DNA from: Streptomyces reniochalinae | GTDB taxonomy: Bacteria > Actinomycetota > Actinomycetes > Streptomycetales > Streptomycetaceae | Length of the DNA stretch: 64,000 bases | NCBI RefSeq assembly: GCF_003323735.1 | Contig: NZ_QOIM01000049.1 | Coordinates: 1 to 64,000, forward strand | Direction of reading: 5' to 3' | Made by a program: the position numbers and the translations under genes | The notes under the pieces: model-generated | Told to the model about the DNA's origin: nothing | The model's database searches: none | The model's input: only the letters and a program-made list of their open reading frames with translations | Shown here: piece after piece, positions 45,156 to 53,514 of the stretch | Layout of the letters: each line of letters starts with the position of its first letter | Position numbering within the stretch: position 1 is the stretch's first letter

Positions 45156-45620
45156 TCAGTGCGGCTTGCGCCACACGGAGATGTGTTCCGTGCTGTCCTC
45201 GGTGAACGGCGCCCCGTCCCAGTCCGCGACGCGGCGCTCCAACTCGAGCCCGGCGATCCGTGCCATCAGGTCGAGCTCCGCCGGCCAGGCGTACCGGTGC
45301 CGGGAGGTGCCCTGGCGGTAGCGGCCGTCGTCGCCGTCCCGGGTGAAGTGGTGCGAGACGAGAACCTGTTCGACCAGGTCGAAGGTGTCGAAGCCGAGAT
45401 GCTGCTCGGACAGTTCGATGCCCGCTACCTGCACGCCCCGTTCCCGGAGCGGGACGCCCACGCGCCCCGTTCCGATGGCGAACTCCAGTGTCCGGCTGCC
45501 TTCGGCGAGCTCGGCGAGGAAGGCAAGAGTCGGTTCGAGTACGGCGGCCGAGGACATCTCGGTTTCCTCGGCGTCGTAGCGGTCGGCGGTCGCTCGGCTC
45601 CACAGCTCACTGCTCGTCAC
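45156..45620 (-). pseudogene. SAM-dependent methyltransferase with in-frame internal deletion
   Basis: A 154-residue frame that joins the two ends of a class I methyltransferase of about 240 residues. The N-terminus is normal (LWSRATADRYDAEETEMS, LEFAIGTGRVGVPLRERGV as the SAM-binding motif I, AGIELSE as motif II). GIELSE then continues straight into QHLGFDTFDLVEQVLVSHHF, which in relatives follows some 85-90 residues later. The middle of the Rossmann fold, including motifs for adenine binding, is missing while the frame is kept. The short similarity of the joined ends (SE-x-H) suggests recombination at a small repeat. Start GTG 45620. Probably non-functional. Confidence 0.7.
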
Positions 45621-45780
45621 GGGCGGCCACTTTGCCGCGGTGATTCTTGAGGCACTCATCGGCCGAACGAAACGACCGCGGCAGCAGTGCGAAAGAAAAC
45701 TGGCTGACCAGGCTGTCAGATCGGGGCCGGTACGTGCCGGTCGGTGTGGCCGTCGGAGAGGTGGTGTCTCCGGCGGCCGG

Positions 45781-46779
45781 TCAGCGGGCGGCGAGGAATT
45801 CGAGCGTGTCGAGCACGCGGTTCGAGAAGCCCCACTCGTTGTCGTACCACGCGACCACCTTGATGTGGCGGCCGTCGACCCGGGTGAGGGACGAGTCGAA
45901 GATCGATGAAGCGGGATCGCCCGTGATGTCGGACGACACGAGCGGGTCGTCCGCGTACTCGAGGACACCGGCGAGCGGCCCCTCCGCCGCGGCACGGTAC
46001 GCCGCCAGCACGTCGTCGCGCGTCACGTCGCGGGCCACGGTCGTGTTGAGTTCGACGATCGAGCCCACCGGCACCGGCACGCGGATCGAGTCGCCCGACA
46101 GCCTGCCTTCCAGGTTGGGCAGCACGAGGCCGATCGCCTTGGCGGCGCCCGTGGTGGTGGGGACGATGTTGACGGCGGCGGCGCGGGCGCGGCGGGCGTC
46201 GCGGTGCGGGCCGTCCTGGAGGTTCTGCTCTTGCGTGTAGGCGTGCACCGTCGTCATGAACCCGTGCTCGATACCGGCGAGTTCGTCGAGGACGGCGGCC
46301 AGCGGCGCGAGCGCGTTGGTGGTGCAGGAGGCGTTGGAGACGATCGTGTGGACGGCCGGGTCGTAGGCATCCGTGTTGACCCCGAAGGCGAGCGTGACGT
46401 CGGCGCCGTTCGACGGCGCGCTGACGAGTACCCTTTGCGTGCCCGCGTCGAGGTGGGCGCGGGCGGCCTTCGCCGAGGTGAAGCGGCCGGTGGCTTCCAG
46501 AACGATGTCGACGCCGTAATCGGCCCACGGCAACCGCGCCGGTTCGCGTTCGGCCAGCACCGTGATCCGACGGCCCCCGACGACGAGGGCGTCCCCGTCG
46601 ACGGTCACCGGGCGCCCGAGCCGGCCGGCGGTGCTGTCGTAGGCGAGCAGCCGGGCGAGAGCGGCGGGCTCCGTCAGGTCGTTGACGGCGACGATCTCAA
46701 GCGTGCTGTCGCGCTCCAGCAGCGCGCGCAGCACATTGCGTCCGATGCGGCCGAATCCGTTGATGGCGATGCGCGTCAT
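45781..46779 (-). CDS. gap: Type I glyceraldehyde-3-phosphate dehydrogenase
   Basis: A 332-residue GAPDH that oxidises glyceraldehyde-3-phosphate to 1,3-bisphosphoglycerate with NAD+. NAD fold INGFGRIGRNVLRALLE; Asp in AVNDLTEP (NAD preference); active-site SNASCTTNALAP with Cys near 151; HAYTQEQNLQDGPHRDARRARAAAVNIVPTTTGAAKA; C-terminal WYDNEWGFSNR. Full family length with no lesions. Isolated from glycolytic genes, so it is probably an accessory copy rather than the housekeeping one. AAAGGA precedes the ATG. Confidence 0.95.
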   Translation of the reverse strand: MTRIAINGFGRIGRNVLRALLERDSTLEIVAVNDLTEPAALARLLAYDSTAGRLGRPVTVDGDALVVGGRRITVLAEREPARLPWADYGVDIVLEATGRFTSAKAARAHLDAGTQRVLVSAPSNGADVTLAFGVNTDAYDPAVHTIVSNASCTTNALAPLAAVLDELAGIEHGFMTTVHAYTQEQNLQDGPHRDARRARAAAVNIVPTTTGAAKAIGLVLPNLEGRLSGDSIRVPVPVGSIVELNTTVARDVTRDDVLAAYRAAAEGPLAGVLEYADDPLVSSDITGDPASSIFDSSLTRVDGRHIKVVAWYDNEWGFSNRVLDTLEFLAAR

Positions 46780-46962
46780 GAGTGAGGTCCTTTCCCTTCC
46801 ACACCAGACTCGCCCGCGGCCGGCGGCGCTGACAGTGGCGGCATCGCCAGGGCTCGCAAGGATCTTGCCAGCGGCCGATGCGGAGGCCCGCCAGGCGGCC
46901 GGCTCCGAGGCATCACGCCGCGCCGTGGCCGGCGGAAGGACTCCGCCCGTGGTGCCGGGCGG

Positions 46963-47919
46963 TTACTCGCCGCGGGCGAAGGTGCGCCGGTACTCGCTGG
47001 GTGTGGTGCCGAGGATGCGCTGGAAGTGCAGGCGCAGGTTCGCGCCGGTGCCGAGTCCGACGTCGGCAGCGACCTGCTCTACGCTGCGCTGTGAGCGTTC
47101 GAGCAGCTCGCGGGCCAGGTCGATGCGGGCGCGCATCACCCACTGCATCGGCGTGTAGCCGGTCTCCTCGACGAAGCGACGGGAGAACGTGCGCGGCGAG
47201 ACGCCCGCCTGCCGCGCCAGCATGTCGAGGGTGAGGGGTTCGTCGAGCCGGTGCAGTGCCCACTCGCGGCTGGCGGTGAACCTCTCGCCGAGTGGCTCGG
47301 GAACGCTGCGCGGCACGTACTGGGCCTGGCCGCCACTGCGGTAGGGCGCCGCGACCAGCCGCCGGGCCGCGTGGTTGGACGCGGCCACTCCCAGGTCGCC
47401 GCGCAGGATGTGCAGGCACAGGTCGATGCCCGAGGCGGCTCCGGCGGAGGTGAGAACGCTGCCCTCGTCCACGAACAGCACGTTCTCATCGACCTGGACG
47501 AGGGGATACCTCGCCCGCAGCGCCCGCGTGTAGTGCCAGTGCGTGGTGGCCCGTCTGCCGTCGAGCAGGCCCGTGGCGGCGAGCGCGAAGGCGCCCGTCG
47601 AGATGGCGGCGAGCCGCGTGCCCCGTCCGTGCGCGGCGATCAGTGCGTCGACGACGTCGCGCGGCGGGTCGTTGCGGTCGGGGAACCGGTAGCCGGGGAC
47701 GAAGACGATGTCGGCCCACGCGAGCGCGTCGAGTCCGTGGGCGACGTGGTACGCGAGCCCGTCGCCGCCGGCCACCAGACCGGGATCCGCTCCGCACACC
47801 CGCACCTCGTACGGCATGCTCGCGCGGGTCGTGAAGACCTGCGCGGGGATCCCGATGTCGAGCGGCTTCGCCCCCTCTAGCACGAGGACGGCGACGCGTT
47901 GCGGGTGTGAGGCTGACAC
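46963..47919 (-). CDS. GlxA-family AraC-type transcriptional regulator
   Basis: A 318-residue regulator with an N-terminal DJ-1/PfpI-like domain (VAVLVLEGAKPLDIGIPAQVF; the elbow residue position reads AAISTGAFALAATGLL, Thr rather than a catalytic Cys) and a C-terminal AraC double helix-turn-helix (LDMLARQAGVSPRTFSRRFVEETGYTPMQWVMRARIDLARELL, VEQVAADVGLGTGANLRLHFQRILGTTPSEYRRTF). The sensor domain is non-enzymatic. GTG 47919 has no clear ribosome-binding site, so a leaderless message is possible. It lies 183 bp upstream of the GAPDH gene on the same strand and may regulate it. Confidence 0.9.
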   Translation of the reverse strand: MSASHPQRVAVLVLEGAKPLDIGIPAQVFTTRASMPYEVRVCGADPGLVAGGDGLAYHVAHGLDALAWADIVFVPGYRFPDRNDPPRDVVDALIAAHGRGTRLAAISTGAFALAATGLLDGRRATTHWHYTRALRARYPLVQVDENVLFVDEGSVLTSAGAASGIDLCLHILRGDLGVAASNHAARRLVAAPYRSGGQAQYVPRSVPEPLGERFTASREWALHRLDEPLTLDMLARQAGVSPRTFSRRFVEETGYTPMQWVMRARIDLARELLERSQRSVEQVAADVGLGTGANLRLHFQRILGTTPSEYRRTFARGE

Positions 47920-48147
47920 AGGAAGAGGTTACGGGGGGCGGGAGTGGCTTCGCTCCACCACCACCTACTGCGTCGCTGAGCGCTGTACGGCGGCGAGGTG
48001 AGAGGGCCCGGCGCCGGCGGGGGCCGCGTGCGCACCGAGGACTGTCCGATTGCCCTGCCGTGGAGCCCCATGGGGGCCCGGCCGCGTCGTGCGCCCGGCC
48101 GGGAGCAAGTCTCGCCGGAGCATCTCCGCGAGCGCGGCAGAGGTGGC

Positions 48148-49662
48148 CTACGCCGTACTCGAGCTGCCCCGGACGCGGGCGGCGGCCCCTTCCCAGGGTG
48201 TTTGATCACCTGCGGGCTCGTACTGCCGTAGCGGAAGAGCCTGGCCCAGCACCGTCCGCAGCGTGGCGAGATCTCCGTGCAGCGCTCCCGCCGCCCGGGC
48301 CTGTACGAGGATGTTGCCGTAGGCCGCCGCCTCCGCGGGGCCGGCGACGACAGGGAGTCCGCAGGCGTCGGCCGTCAGCTGGCAGAGCAGCTCGTTGTGC
48401 ACGCCGCCGCCGACGATGTGCACGGTGCGCACCTCCCGCCTCGACAGCCGCTGCGCGTCGGCGACGGCGGCGCTGTGGGCGAGAGCGAGCGAGTCCAGCA
48501 CACAGCGTGTCGTCTCCGCCGGGTCGCGCGGTACCGGCTGCCCTGTACGGCGGCACGCCTCGGCGATCCGGCCCACCATCCCGCCCGGCGCGAGGAATCG
48601 CGGGTCGCCGGCGTCCACGACCGAGCGCAACATGGGCACCTTGGCCGCCCGGCCGAGCAGCTGGGGCAGGTGCTGCCTGGAACCGTCGGCCTCCCACTCG
48701 CGCAGGCACTCCTGGAGCAGCCAGAGCCCCATGACGTTGCGCAGGTAGCGCACCGTGCCGTCCACCCCGAGTTCGTTGGTGAAGTTGGCCCTGCGGCTCT
48801 CCTCGGTCAGTACCGGCGTGTCCAGTTCCATACCGACAAGCGACCAGGTGCCGGTCGCGATGTACGCGAAACCATCCCCGGCGGCGGGAACGCCCACGAC
48901 AGCCGAGGCGGTGTCGTGCGATCCGACAGCAGTCACCGGCACGGGCCCGTGCCGCTCCGTCGCCGACACTGTGCCGGGCAGTAGCTCACCCGCCGGGTCG
49001 CCGGGGTGGCGCAGGGGCGGGAAGAGCGACACGTCGATGCCGAGCGCATCGGCGACGGGCCGGGACCAGTCGCGCGTGCGGGGGTCGATGAGCTGTGTGG
49101 TGGACGCGTTGGTCACCTCCGTCCCCCGCGTGCCGGTCAGCCAGTAGGAGAGGAGGTCGGGGATCAGCAGCAACTGGCGCGCCGCGGGCCACTGGGCGCT
49201 CCTCCGGGCGGCGCAAAGCTGGTACACGGTGTTGAAGGGCAGATGTTGCAGCCCTGTGTGCGCGTACAGCTCCTGGGCGGGCAGTGCCGCGGCGACCTCG
49301 GCTTCCATACCGTCCGTACGGGCGTCGCGGTAGTGCACCGGGTTACCCAGTAGGGCGCCGTCCGCGTCGAGTACGCCGAAGTCGACCGCCCAGGTGTCGA
49401 TACCGACCGAAGCGAGCCTCCCCGCCCTCGTCCCGGCCGCACACAACCCGTCCAGCACGCCGCGGTAGAGGCCGAGGACGTCCCAGTGAAGTGTCCCTCC
49501 CGCTCCTGGTATGCGTACCGGCCGGTTCGGGAAGCGGTGCACCTCCTCCAGAGTCAGCCCTTCCCCGGCAACAGTGCCCAGCACGACGCGCCCGCTGGAC
49601 GCGCCCAGGTCGACAGCGGCGAAGGCGGCCCCGGCAGGGGAGTCCGGGGTGGCTTGTGGCAC
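48148..49662 (-). CDS. rhaB: L-rhamnulose kinase (FGGY family)
   Basis: A 504-residue sugar kinase that phosphorylates L-rhamnulose to L-rhamnulose-1-phosphate. Landmarks: FAAVDLGASSGRVVLG (phosphate-1), SVGIDTWAVDFGVLD with the substrate Asp, NTVYQLCA, AVGSHDTASAVVGVP, IATGTWSLVGMEL (phosphate-2), NVMGLWLLQECLREW and HIVGGGVHNELLCQLTADACGLPV (adenosine motif). GTG 49662 has GAGG 8 bp ahead; the frame stays open upstream but with Pro-rich, untypical sequence. Last gene of the rhaI-aldolase-kinase row. Confidence 0.93.
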   Translation of the reverse strand: MPQATPDSPAGAAFAAVDLGASSGRVVLGTVAGEGLTLEEVHRFPNRPVRIPGAGGTLHWDVLGLYRGVLDGLCAAGTRAGRLASVGIDTWAVDFGVLDADGALLGNPVHYRDARTDGMEAEVAAALPAQELYAHTGLQHLPFNTVYQLCAARRSAQWPAARQLLLIPDLLSYWLTGTRGTEVTNASTTQLIDPRTRDWSRPVADALGIDVSLFPPLRHPGDPAGELLPGTVSATERHGPVPVTAVGSHDTASAVVGVPAAGDGFAYIATGTWSLVGMELDTPVLTEESRRANFTNELGVDGTVRYLRNVMGLWLLQECLREWEADGSRQHLPQLLGRAAKVPMLRSVVDAGDPRFLAPGGMVGRIAEACRRTGQPVPRDPAETTRCVLDSLALAHSAAVADAQRLSRREVRTVHIVGGGVHNELLCQLTADACGLPVVAGPAEAAAYGNILVQARAAGALHGDLATLRTVLGQALPLRQYEPAGDQTPWEGAAARVRGSSSTA

Positions 49663-49699
49663 GGCGGTGACCTCACGCTCGGCGGGTGGTGGCGGGGGA

Positions 49700-49740
49700 C
49701 CGGTGGCGGGCCGCCCCCGTGGGCTGCGGCCCGCCACCGG
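49700..49740 (-). terminator. Intergenic hairpin between aldolase and kinase genes
   Basis: Perfect 14-bp arms CCGGTGGCGGGCCG / CGGCCCGCCACCGG with a 13-nt loop. As rhaB follows in the same direction, it may be a partial terminator or an mRNA-stabilising element that lowers kinase expression. Confidence 0.65.
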
Positions 49741-49784
49741 AGACCGGGGCGAAGGGACCAGGCGAAGGGCACCCTCGGTAGGCG

Positions 49785-51857
49785 TCAGCGCAGGAAGGCC
49801 GCGGCGACCCCGGCGTCGACCGGGATGTGGAGCCCCGTCGTCCGACTGAGGTCACCACCGGTCAGCGCGAAGACCGCGGCGGCGACGTGCTCCGGCAGCA
49901 CCTCGCGCTTGAGGAGGGTGCGCTGGGCGTAGAACCGGCCCAGCTCCTCCTCGGGCACGCCGTAGACCGCAGCGCGCTGCGCGCCCCAGCCGCCTGCGAA
50001 GATGCCCGAACCCCGCACGACGGCGTCCGGGTTGATGCCGTTGACGCGGATCCCTCGCTCGCCCAGCTCGGCCGCGAGGAGACGCACCTGGTGCGCCTGG
50101 TCGGCCTTGGCCGCGCCGTAGGCGATGTTGTCGGGGCCGGCGAAGACACCGTTCTTGGACGAGATGTAGACGATGTCGCCGCCCATGTTCTGCTCGGTCA
50201 TCACCCTGGCCGCCTCACGCGCGACGAGGAAGGATCCGCGGGCCATGATGGAGTGCTGCCGATCCCAGTCGGCAGCGGTGGTCTCGCTCAGCGGTTTGGA
50301 GACGGAGATTCCGGCGTTGCTGACGACCAGGTCCACGCCGCCGAATGCCCGGACGGCTTCGGCGAAGGCCGCGGCGATCTGCTCCTCCGAGGTGACGTCG
50401 ACCGTCACGGGCAGCGCGTGGTCGGGCCCTCCCAGCTCCTCGGCCACCGTGCCCGCACTCTTCGCGTTCACGTCGGCGACCACCACGCACGCGCCCTCGG
50501 CGGCCAGCCGGTGCGCGATGGCGCGGCCGATCCCGGACCCTGCGCCCGTGACCATCGCGACGCGGGTGGCCAGCGGACGGGGAGCGGGCATCCGGCGCAG
50601 CTTGGCTTCCTCCAGCTCCCAGTACTCGATCCGGAACTTCTCCGACTCCTCGATGGGCGCGTACGAGGAGACCGATTCGGCGCCGCGCATCACGTTGACG
50701 GCGTTGAGGTAGAACTCGCCCGCGACCCGCGCCGTCTGCTTGTCCTTGCCGAAGCTGAACATGCCCACGCCCGGCACCAGCACGATCGCCGGGTCGGCAC
50801 CGCGCATCGCGGGGGAGCCAGGTGACGCGTGCCGCGCGTAGTACGCGCGATAGTCCGCGCGGTACTCCTCGTGCAGCTCCCGCAGCCTCGCGACCGCTTC
50901 CTCCAGCGGCGCTTCCCCGGGCAGGTCGAGGACGAGAGGGCGCACTTTGGTGCGCAGGAAGTGATCCGGACAAGAGGTGCCCAGCGCCGCCAGGCGGGGG
51001 TGCTTCGTTCGGGAGAGGAAGTCGAGGAGCACCGGCGTGTCGTCGAAGTGCCCCACCTGAGGCCGATCGCACGAGGCAAGCCCGCGCACCGTCGGTGCGA
51101 GCGCCGCCGCGCGGGCCGCGCGCTCGGCCGGCGGCAGCGGCGCGTAACCGGGACGTACGGCGCCGAAGGGTTCGGCGCTGCCCCGTTCCGTCACGAAGTG
51201 CTCGGCGGTGCTGATGATGTGCAGGGAGTTGCGTTCGCACTCCTCGCTCGTGCTGCCCCAGGCCGTGATGCCGTGCCCGCCCAGGACACAGCCGATGGCC
51301 TCGGGGTGTGCCTCCTGCACGGCGGCGATGTCCAGGCCGAGCTGGAAACCCGGACGCCGCCATGGCACCCACACCACCGTGTCGCCGAAGCACTCCCGGG
51401 TCAGTTTCTCGCCGTCCTTGGCGCATGCCAGCGCGAGGCCGGAATCGGGGTGCAGATGGTCCACGTGTGCGGCGCCGACCAGCCCGTGCATCGCGGTGTC
51501 GATGGACGGCGCCGCGCCCCCCTTGCCGTGCAGGCAGTAGTCGTAAGCGGCCACCATCTCATCCTCGCGCTCGGCCCCCGGGTACACGGCCGGAAGTGCG
51601 CGGAGACGGTCAAGACGGAGCGCTGCCAGTCCCCCTTCCGTCAGCGTGCCCAGGTCGCCGCCGGAGCCCTTGACCCACATCAGTTCGGTGTCCGTACCGG
51701 TGACGGGGTCGGGCGCTGTTCCCTTCGCGGAGGTGTTCCCTCCGGCGTAGTTGGTGTTGCGCGGATCGCTGCCCAGCCGGTGCGAGCGTCCCAGCAGCGC
51801 GGACACCTCGACGGTGTGGGAGGTGGAGGGGTGCGGGTCAGGGGCAACGGTTGCCAT
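49785..51857 (-). CDS. rhaEW: Bifunctional rhamnulose-1-phosphate aldolase/short-chain dehydrogenase
   Basis: A 690-residue fusion. The N-terminal class II aldolase/adducin domain (NTNYAGGNTSAKG; zinc-site VDHLHPDSG; GGHGITAWG) cleaves L-rhamnulose-1-phosphate to DHAP and L-lactaldehyde. The C-terminal SDR domain (about residue 425 on: AMVTGAGSGIGRAIA, VVSNAGIS, then IVYISSKN with the catalytic Ser and YGAAKA with Tyr/Lys) oxidises lactaldehyde to lactate, channelling the toxic aldehyde. RhaEW is the Bacillus name for this fusion. ATG 51857 gives a normal N-terminus. A 188-bp gap separates it from rhaI. Confidence 0.93.
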   Translation of the reverse strand: MATVAPDPHPSTSHTVEVSALLGRSHRLGSDPRNTNYAGGNTSAKGTAPDPVTGTDTELMWVKGSGGDLGTLTEGGLAALRLDRLRALPAVYPGAEREDEMVAAYDYCLHGKGGAAPSIDTAMHGLVGAAHVDHLHPDSGLALACAKDGEKLTRECFGDTVVWVPWRRPGFQLGLDIAAVQEAHPEAIGCVLGGHGITAWGSTSEECERNSLHIISTAEHFVTERGSAEPFGAVRPGYAPLPPAERAARAAALAPTVRGLASCDRPQVGHFDDTPVLLDFLSRTKHPRLAALGTSCPDHFLRTKVRPLVLDLPGEAPLEEAVARLRELHEEYRADYRAYYARHASPGSPAMRGADPAIVLVPGVGMFSFGKDKQTARVAGEFYLNAVNVMRGAESVSSYAPIEESEKFRIEYWELEEAKLRRMPAPRPLATRVAMVTGAGSGIGRAIAHRLAAEGACVVVADVNAKSAGTVAEELGGPDHALPVTVDVTSEEQIAAAFAEAVRAFGGVDLVVSNAGISVSKPLSETTAADWDRQHSIMARGSFLVAREAARVMTEQNMGGDIVYISSKNGVFAGPDNIAYGAAKADQAHQVRLLAAELGERGIRVNGINPDAVVRGSGIFAGGWGAQRAAVYGVPEEELGRFYAQRTLLKREVLPEHVAAAVFALTGGDLSRTTGLHIPVDAGVAAAFLR

Positions 51858-52045
51858 GTGGCTCGTCCTTCTCGATGCGGTCGGTTGTCCTCGACGGGAC
51901 GCCCTGCGGCTGGAGGGTCCACCTGCGCCGGCTTTCCGGGGGAGGGGCCGTATCCGCCCGTGCGCTGCCGGCTGCGCCTCCTGTCGCGGGCTGGTTTGCG
52001 CAGTCCGCCGCGCCCCCGGCGGGGACGGGGCGCCACGCGCGCTTC

Positions 52046-53218
52046 CTACGCTCCCCAGCCCGCCTGTTGCCCGCCGATCCGTTCCTCGGTGATGCGACTG
52101 GCCCAGCCGGAGGCCGCGTAAGCCGCCATCGGGTCGCGGTCGGCGCCCAGTTCCTCCCGCACGTCGGCCAGCAGGGGGCGCACGTCCGTGTTGTAGGCGT
52201 CCATGAGGAGGCCGTTGGCAGCGAGCACGTCCCCGGCGCACTGGGCTTTCGCCAGCTCCTCGCGGTCCACCAGCAGCGCCTTGGCGGTGGCCTCCTGCAC
52301 GTTCATCACCGAGCGGATGATGGCGGGGATCTTCGGCTCGATGTTGTGGCACTGGTCGAGCATGAAGGCGATGCCGGCCTCCGGGTCGAGTCCGCCGCCG
52401 GCCCGTACCTCGTATATGATGCGGAAGAGCTGGAAGGGGTCGGCGGCGCCGGCCATCAGGTCGTCGTCTGCGTAGAAGCGCGAGTTGAAGTCGAAGGCGC
52501 CCAGCTTCCCCTCCCGCAGCAGGAACGCCACGATGAACTCGATGTTGGTGCCCGGCGCGTGGTGTCCCGTGTCCACGCAGACCTGTGCCTTGGGGCCGAG
52601 CTTGAGGCAGTGGGCGTACGAGGTGCCCCAGTCGGGGACGTCCGTGGAGTAGAAGGCGGGCTCGAACAGCTTGTACTCCAGCACGAGCCGCTGCTTCTCT
52701 CCCAGTCGCTCATACACGGTGCAGAGCGCTTCGGCAAGCCGGTCCTGGCGTGCCCTGATGTCGTCCTGACCCGGGTAGTTGGTGCCGTCGGAGAACCACA
52801 GCTTGAGATCGCGGGACCCGGTCGCGTCCATGATGTCGACGCACTCCATCAAGTGGTCGAGCGCCTTGCGCCGCACCGCCGGGTCGGGGTGGGTCACCGA
52901 ACCGAGCTTGTAGTCGTCGTCCTGGAAGACGTTGGCGTTGACCGTGCCCGTACGCACACCGCGCTGTCGTGCGTAGGCGGCCAGGGCCGCGAAGTCGTCG
53001 GTCCTGTCCCAGGGGATGTGCAGGGCGACGACCGGGGCGACTCCCGTGTGGAGCTGTACCCGAGCGGCGTCGTCGATCTTCTCCTGCGGCGTGCGAGGTA
53101 CGCCGGCCTGCGTGAAGACCTTGAAGCGCGTGCCCGAGTTGGCGTACGCCCAAGACGGCGTCTCGATCCGCTGGGAGGCGAGCGCTGACTTCACAGCGGC
53201 GAGCTTGCGTTCCGACAT
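52046..53218 (-). CDS. rhaI: L-rhamnose isomerase
   Basis: A 390-residue xylose-isomerase-like TIM-barrel enzyme of the actinobacterial/Pseudomonas RhaI type that converts L-rhamnose to L-rhamnulose. Metal-binding and substrate residues: LVLEYKLFEPAFY (Glu), VCVDTGHHAPGTNIEF (Asp, His), GAFDFNSRFYADDDL (Asp pair). The N-terminus WAYANSGTRFKVFTQAG is typical. ATG 53218 has GAGGAG 4 bp ahead, which decides the start. First gene of the catabolic row, divergent from the ABC importer. Confidence 0.93.
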   Translation of the reverse strand: MSERKLAAVKSALASQRIETPSWAYANSGTRFKVFTQAGVPRTPQEKIDDAARVQLHTGVAPVVALHIPWDRTDDFAALAAYARQRGVRTGTVNANVFQDDDYKLGSVTHPDPAVRRKALDHLMECVDIMDATGSRDLKLWFSDGTNYPGQDDIRARQDRLAEALCTVYERLGEKQRLVLEYKLFEPAFYSTDVPDWGTSYAHCLKLGPKAQVCVDTGHHAPGTNIEFIVAFLLREGKLGAFDFNSRFYADDDLMAGAADPFQLFRIIYEVRAGGGLDPEAGIAFMLDQCHNIEPKIPAIIRSVMNVQEATAKALLVDREELAKAQCAGDVLAANGLLMDAYNTDVRPLLADVREELGADRDPMAAYAASGWASRITEERIGGQQAGWGA

Positions 53219-53288
53219 GCATCTCCTCAGTGCTGTGACGGCGTGGGGACGACGGAAAGCGGCGGGTGACAGAACAGGAAGCGGGAGG

Positions 53289-53343
53289 TGAAACGATTCA
53301 AACAGCCCGAAGTGACCGTAGGGGCGCCCCCGTTCGACGTCAA
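53289..53343 (-). promoter_or_regulatory. rhaI-side promoter with LacI-type operator
   Basis: On the minus strand TTGACG (53343-53338), a 17-bp spacer, then TACGGT (53320-53315). Downstream of the likely start point lies TTTGAATCGTTTCA (53302-53289), matching the operator on the importer side. Bound repressor there would block elongation. Confidence 0.75.
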
Positions 53344-53417
53344 GAGGGCGTGTACTGGTGCGGTTGTGGAGGTTCAACGGCACGATCGGTAGCTCCAGTT
53401 GCGCGTTGTGTATCCCC

Positions 53418-53473
53418 TTGACTGCCTCGGAAGAGCGGGGCTAGCTTCCCGTGAGCCTTTTGAATCATTTCAG
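53418..53473 (+). promoter_or_regulatory. Importer-side promoter with LacI-type operator
   Basis: TTGACT (53418-53423), 18-bp spacer, TAGCTT (53442-53447), then operator TTTTGAATCATTTCAG (53458-53473) just past the expected start point and about 40 bp before the ATP-binding gene. The shared core with the other site is TTGAATCRTTTCA. Confidence 0.75.
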
Positions 53474-53514
53474 TTGGACTTTTCCAGGCCGCTGGCGAGC
53501 ACAGGAGGAGCACC

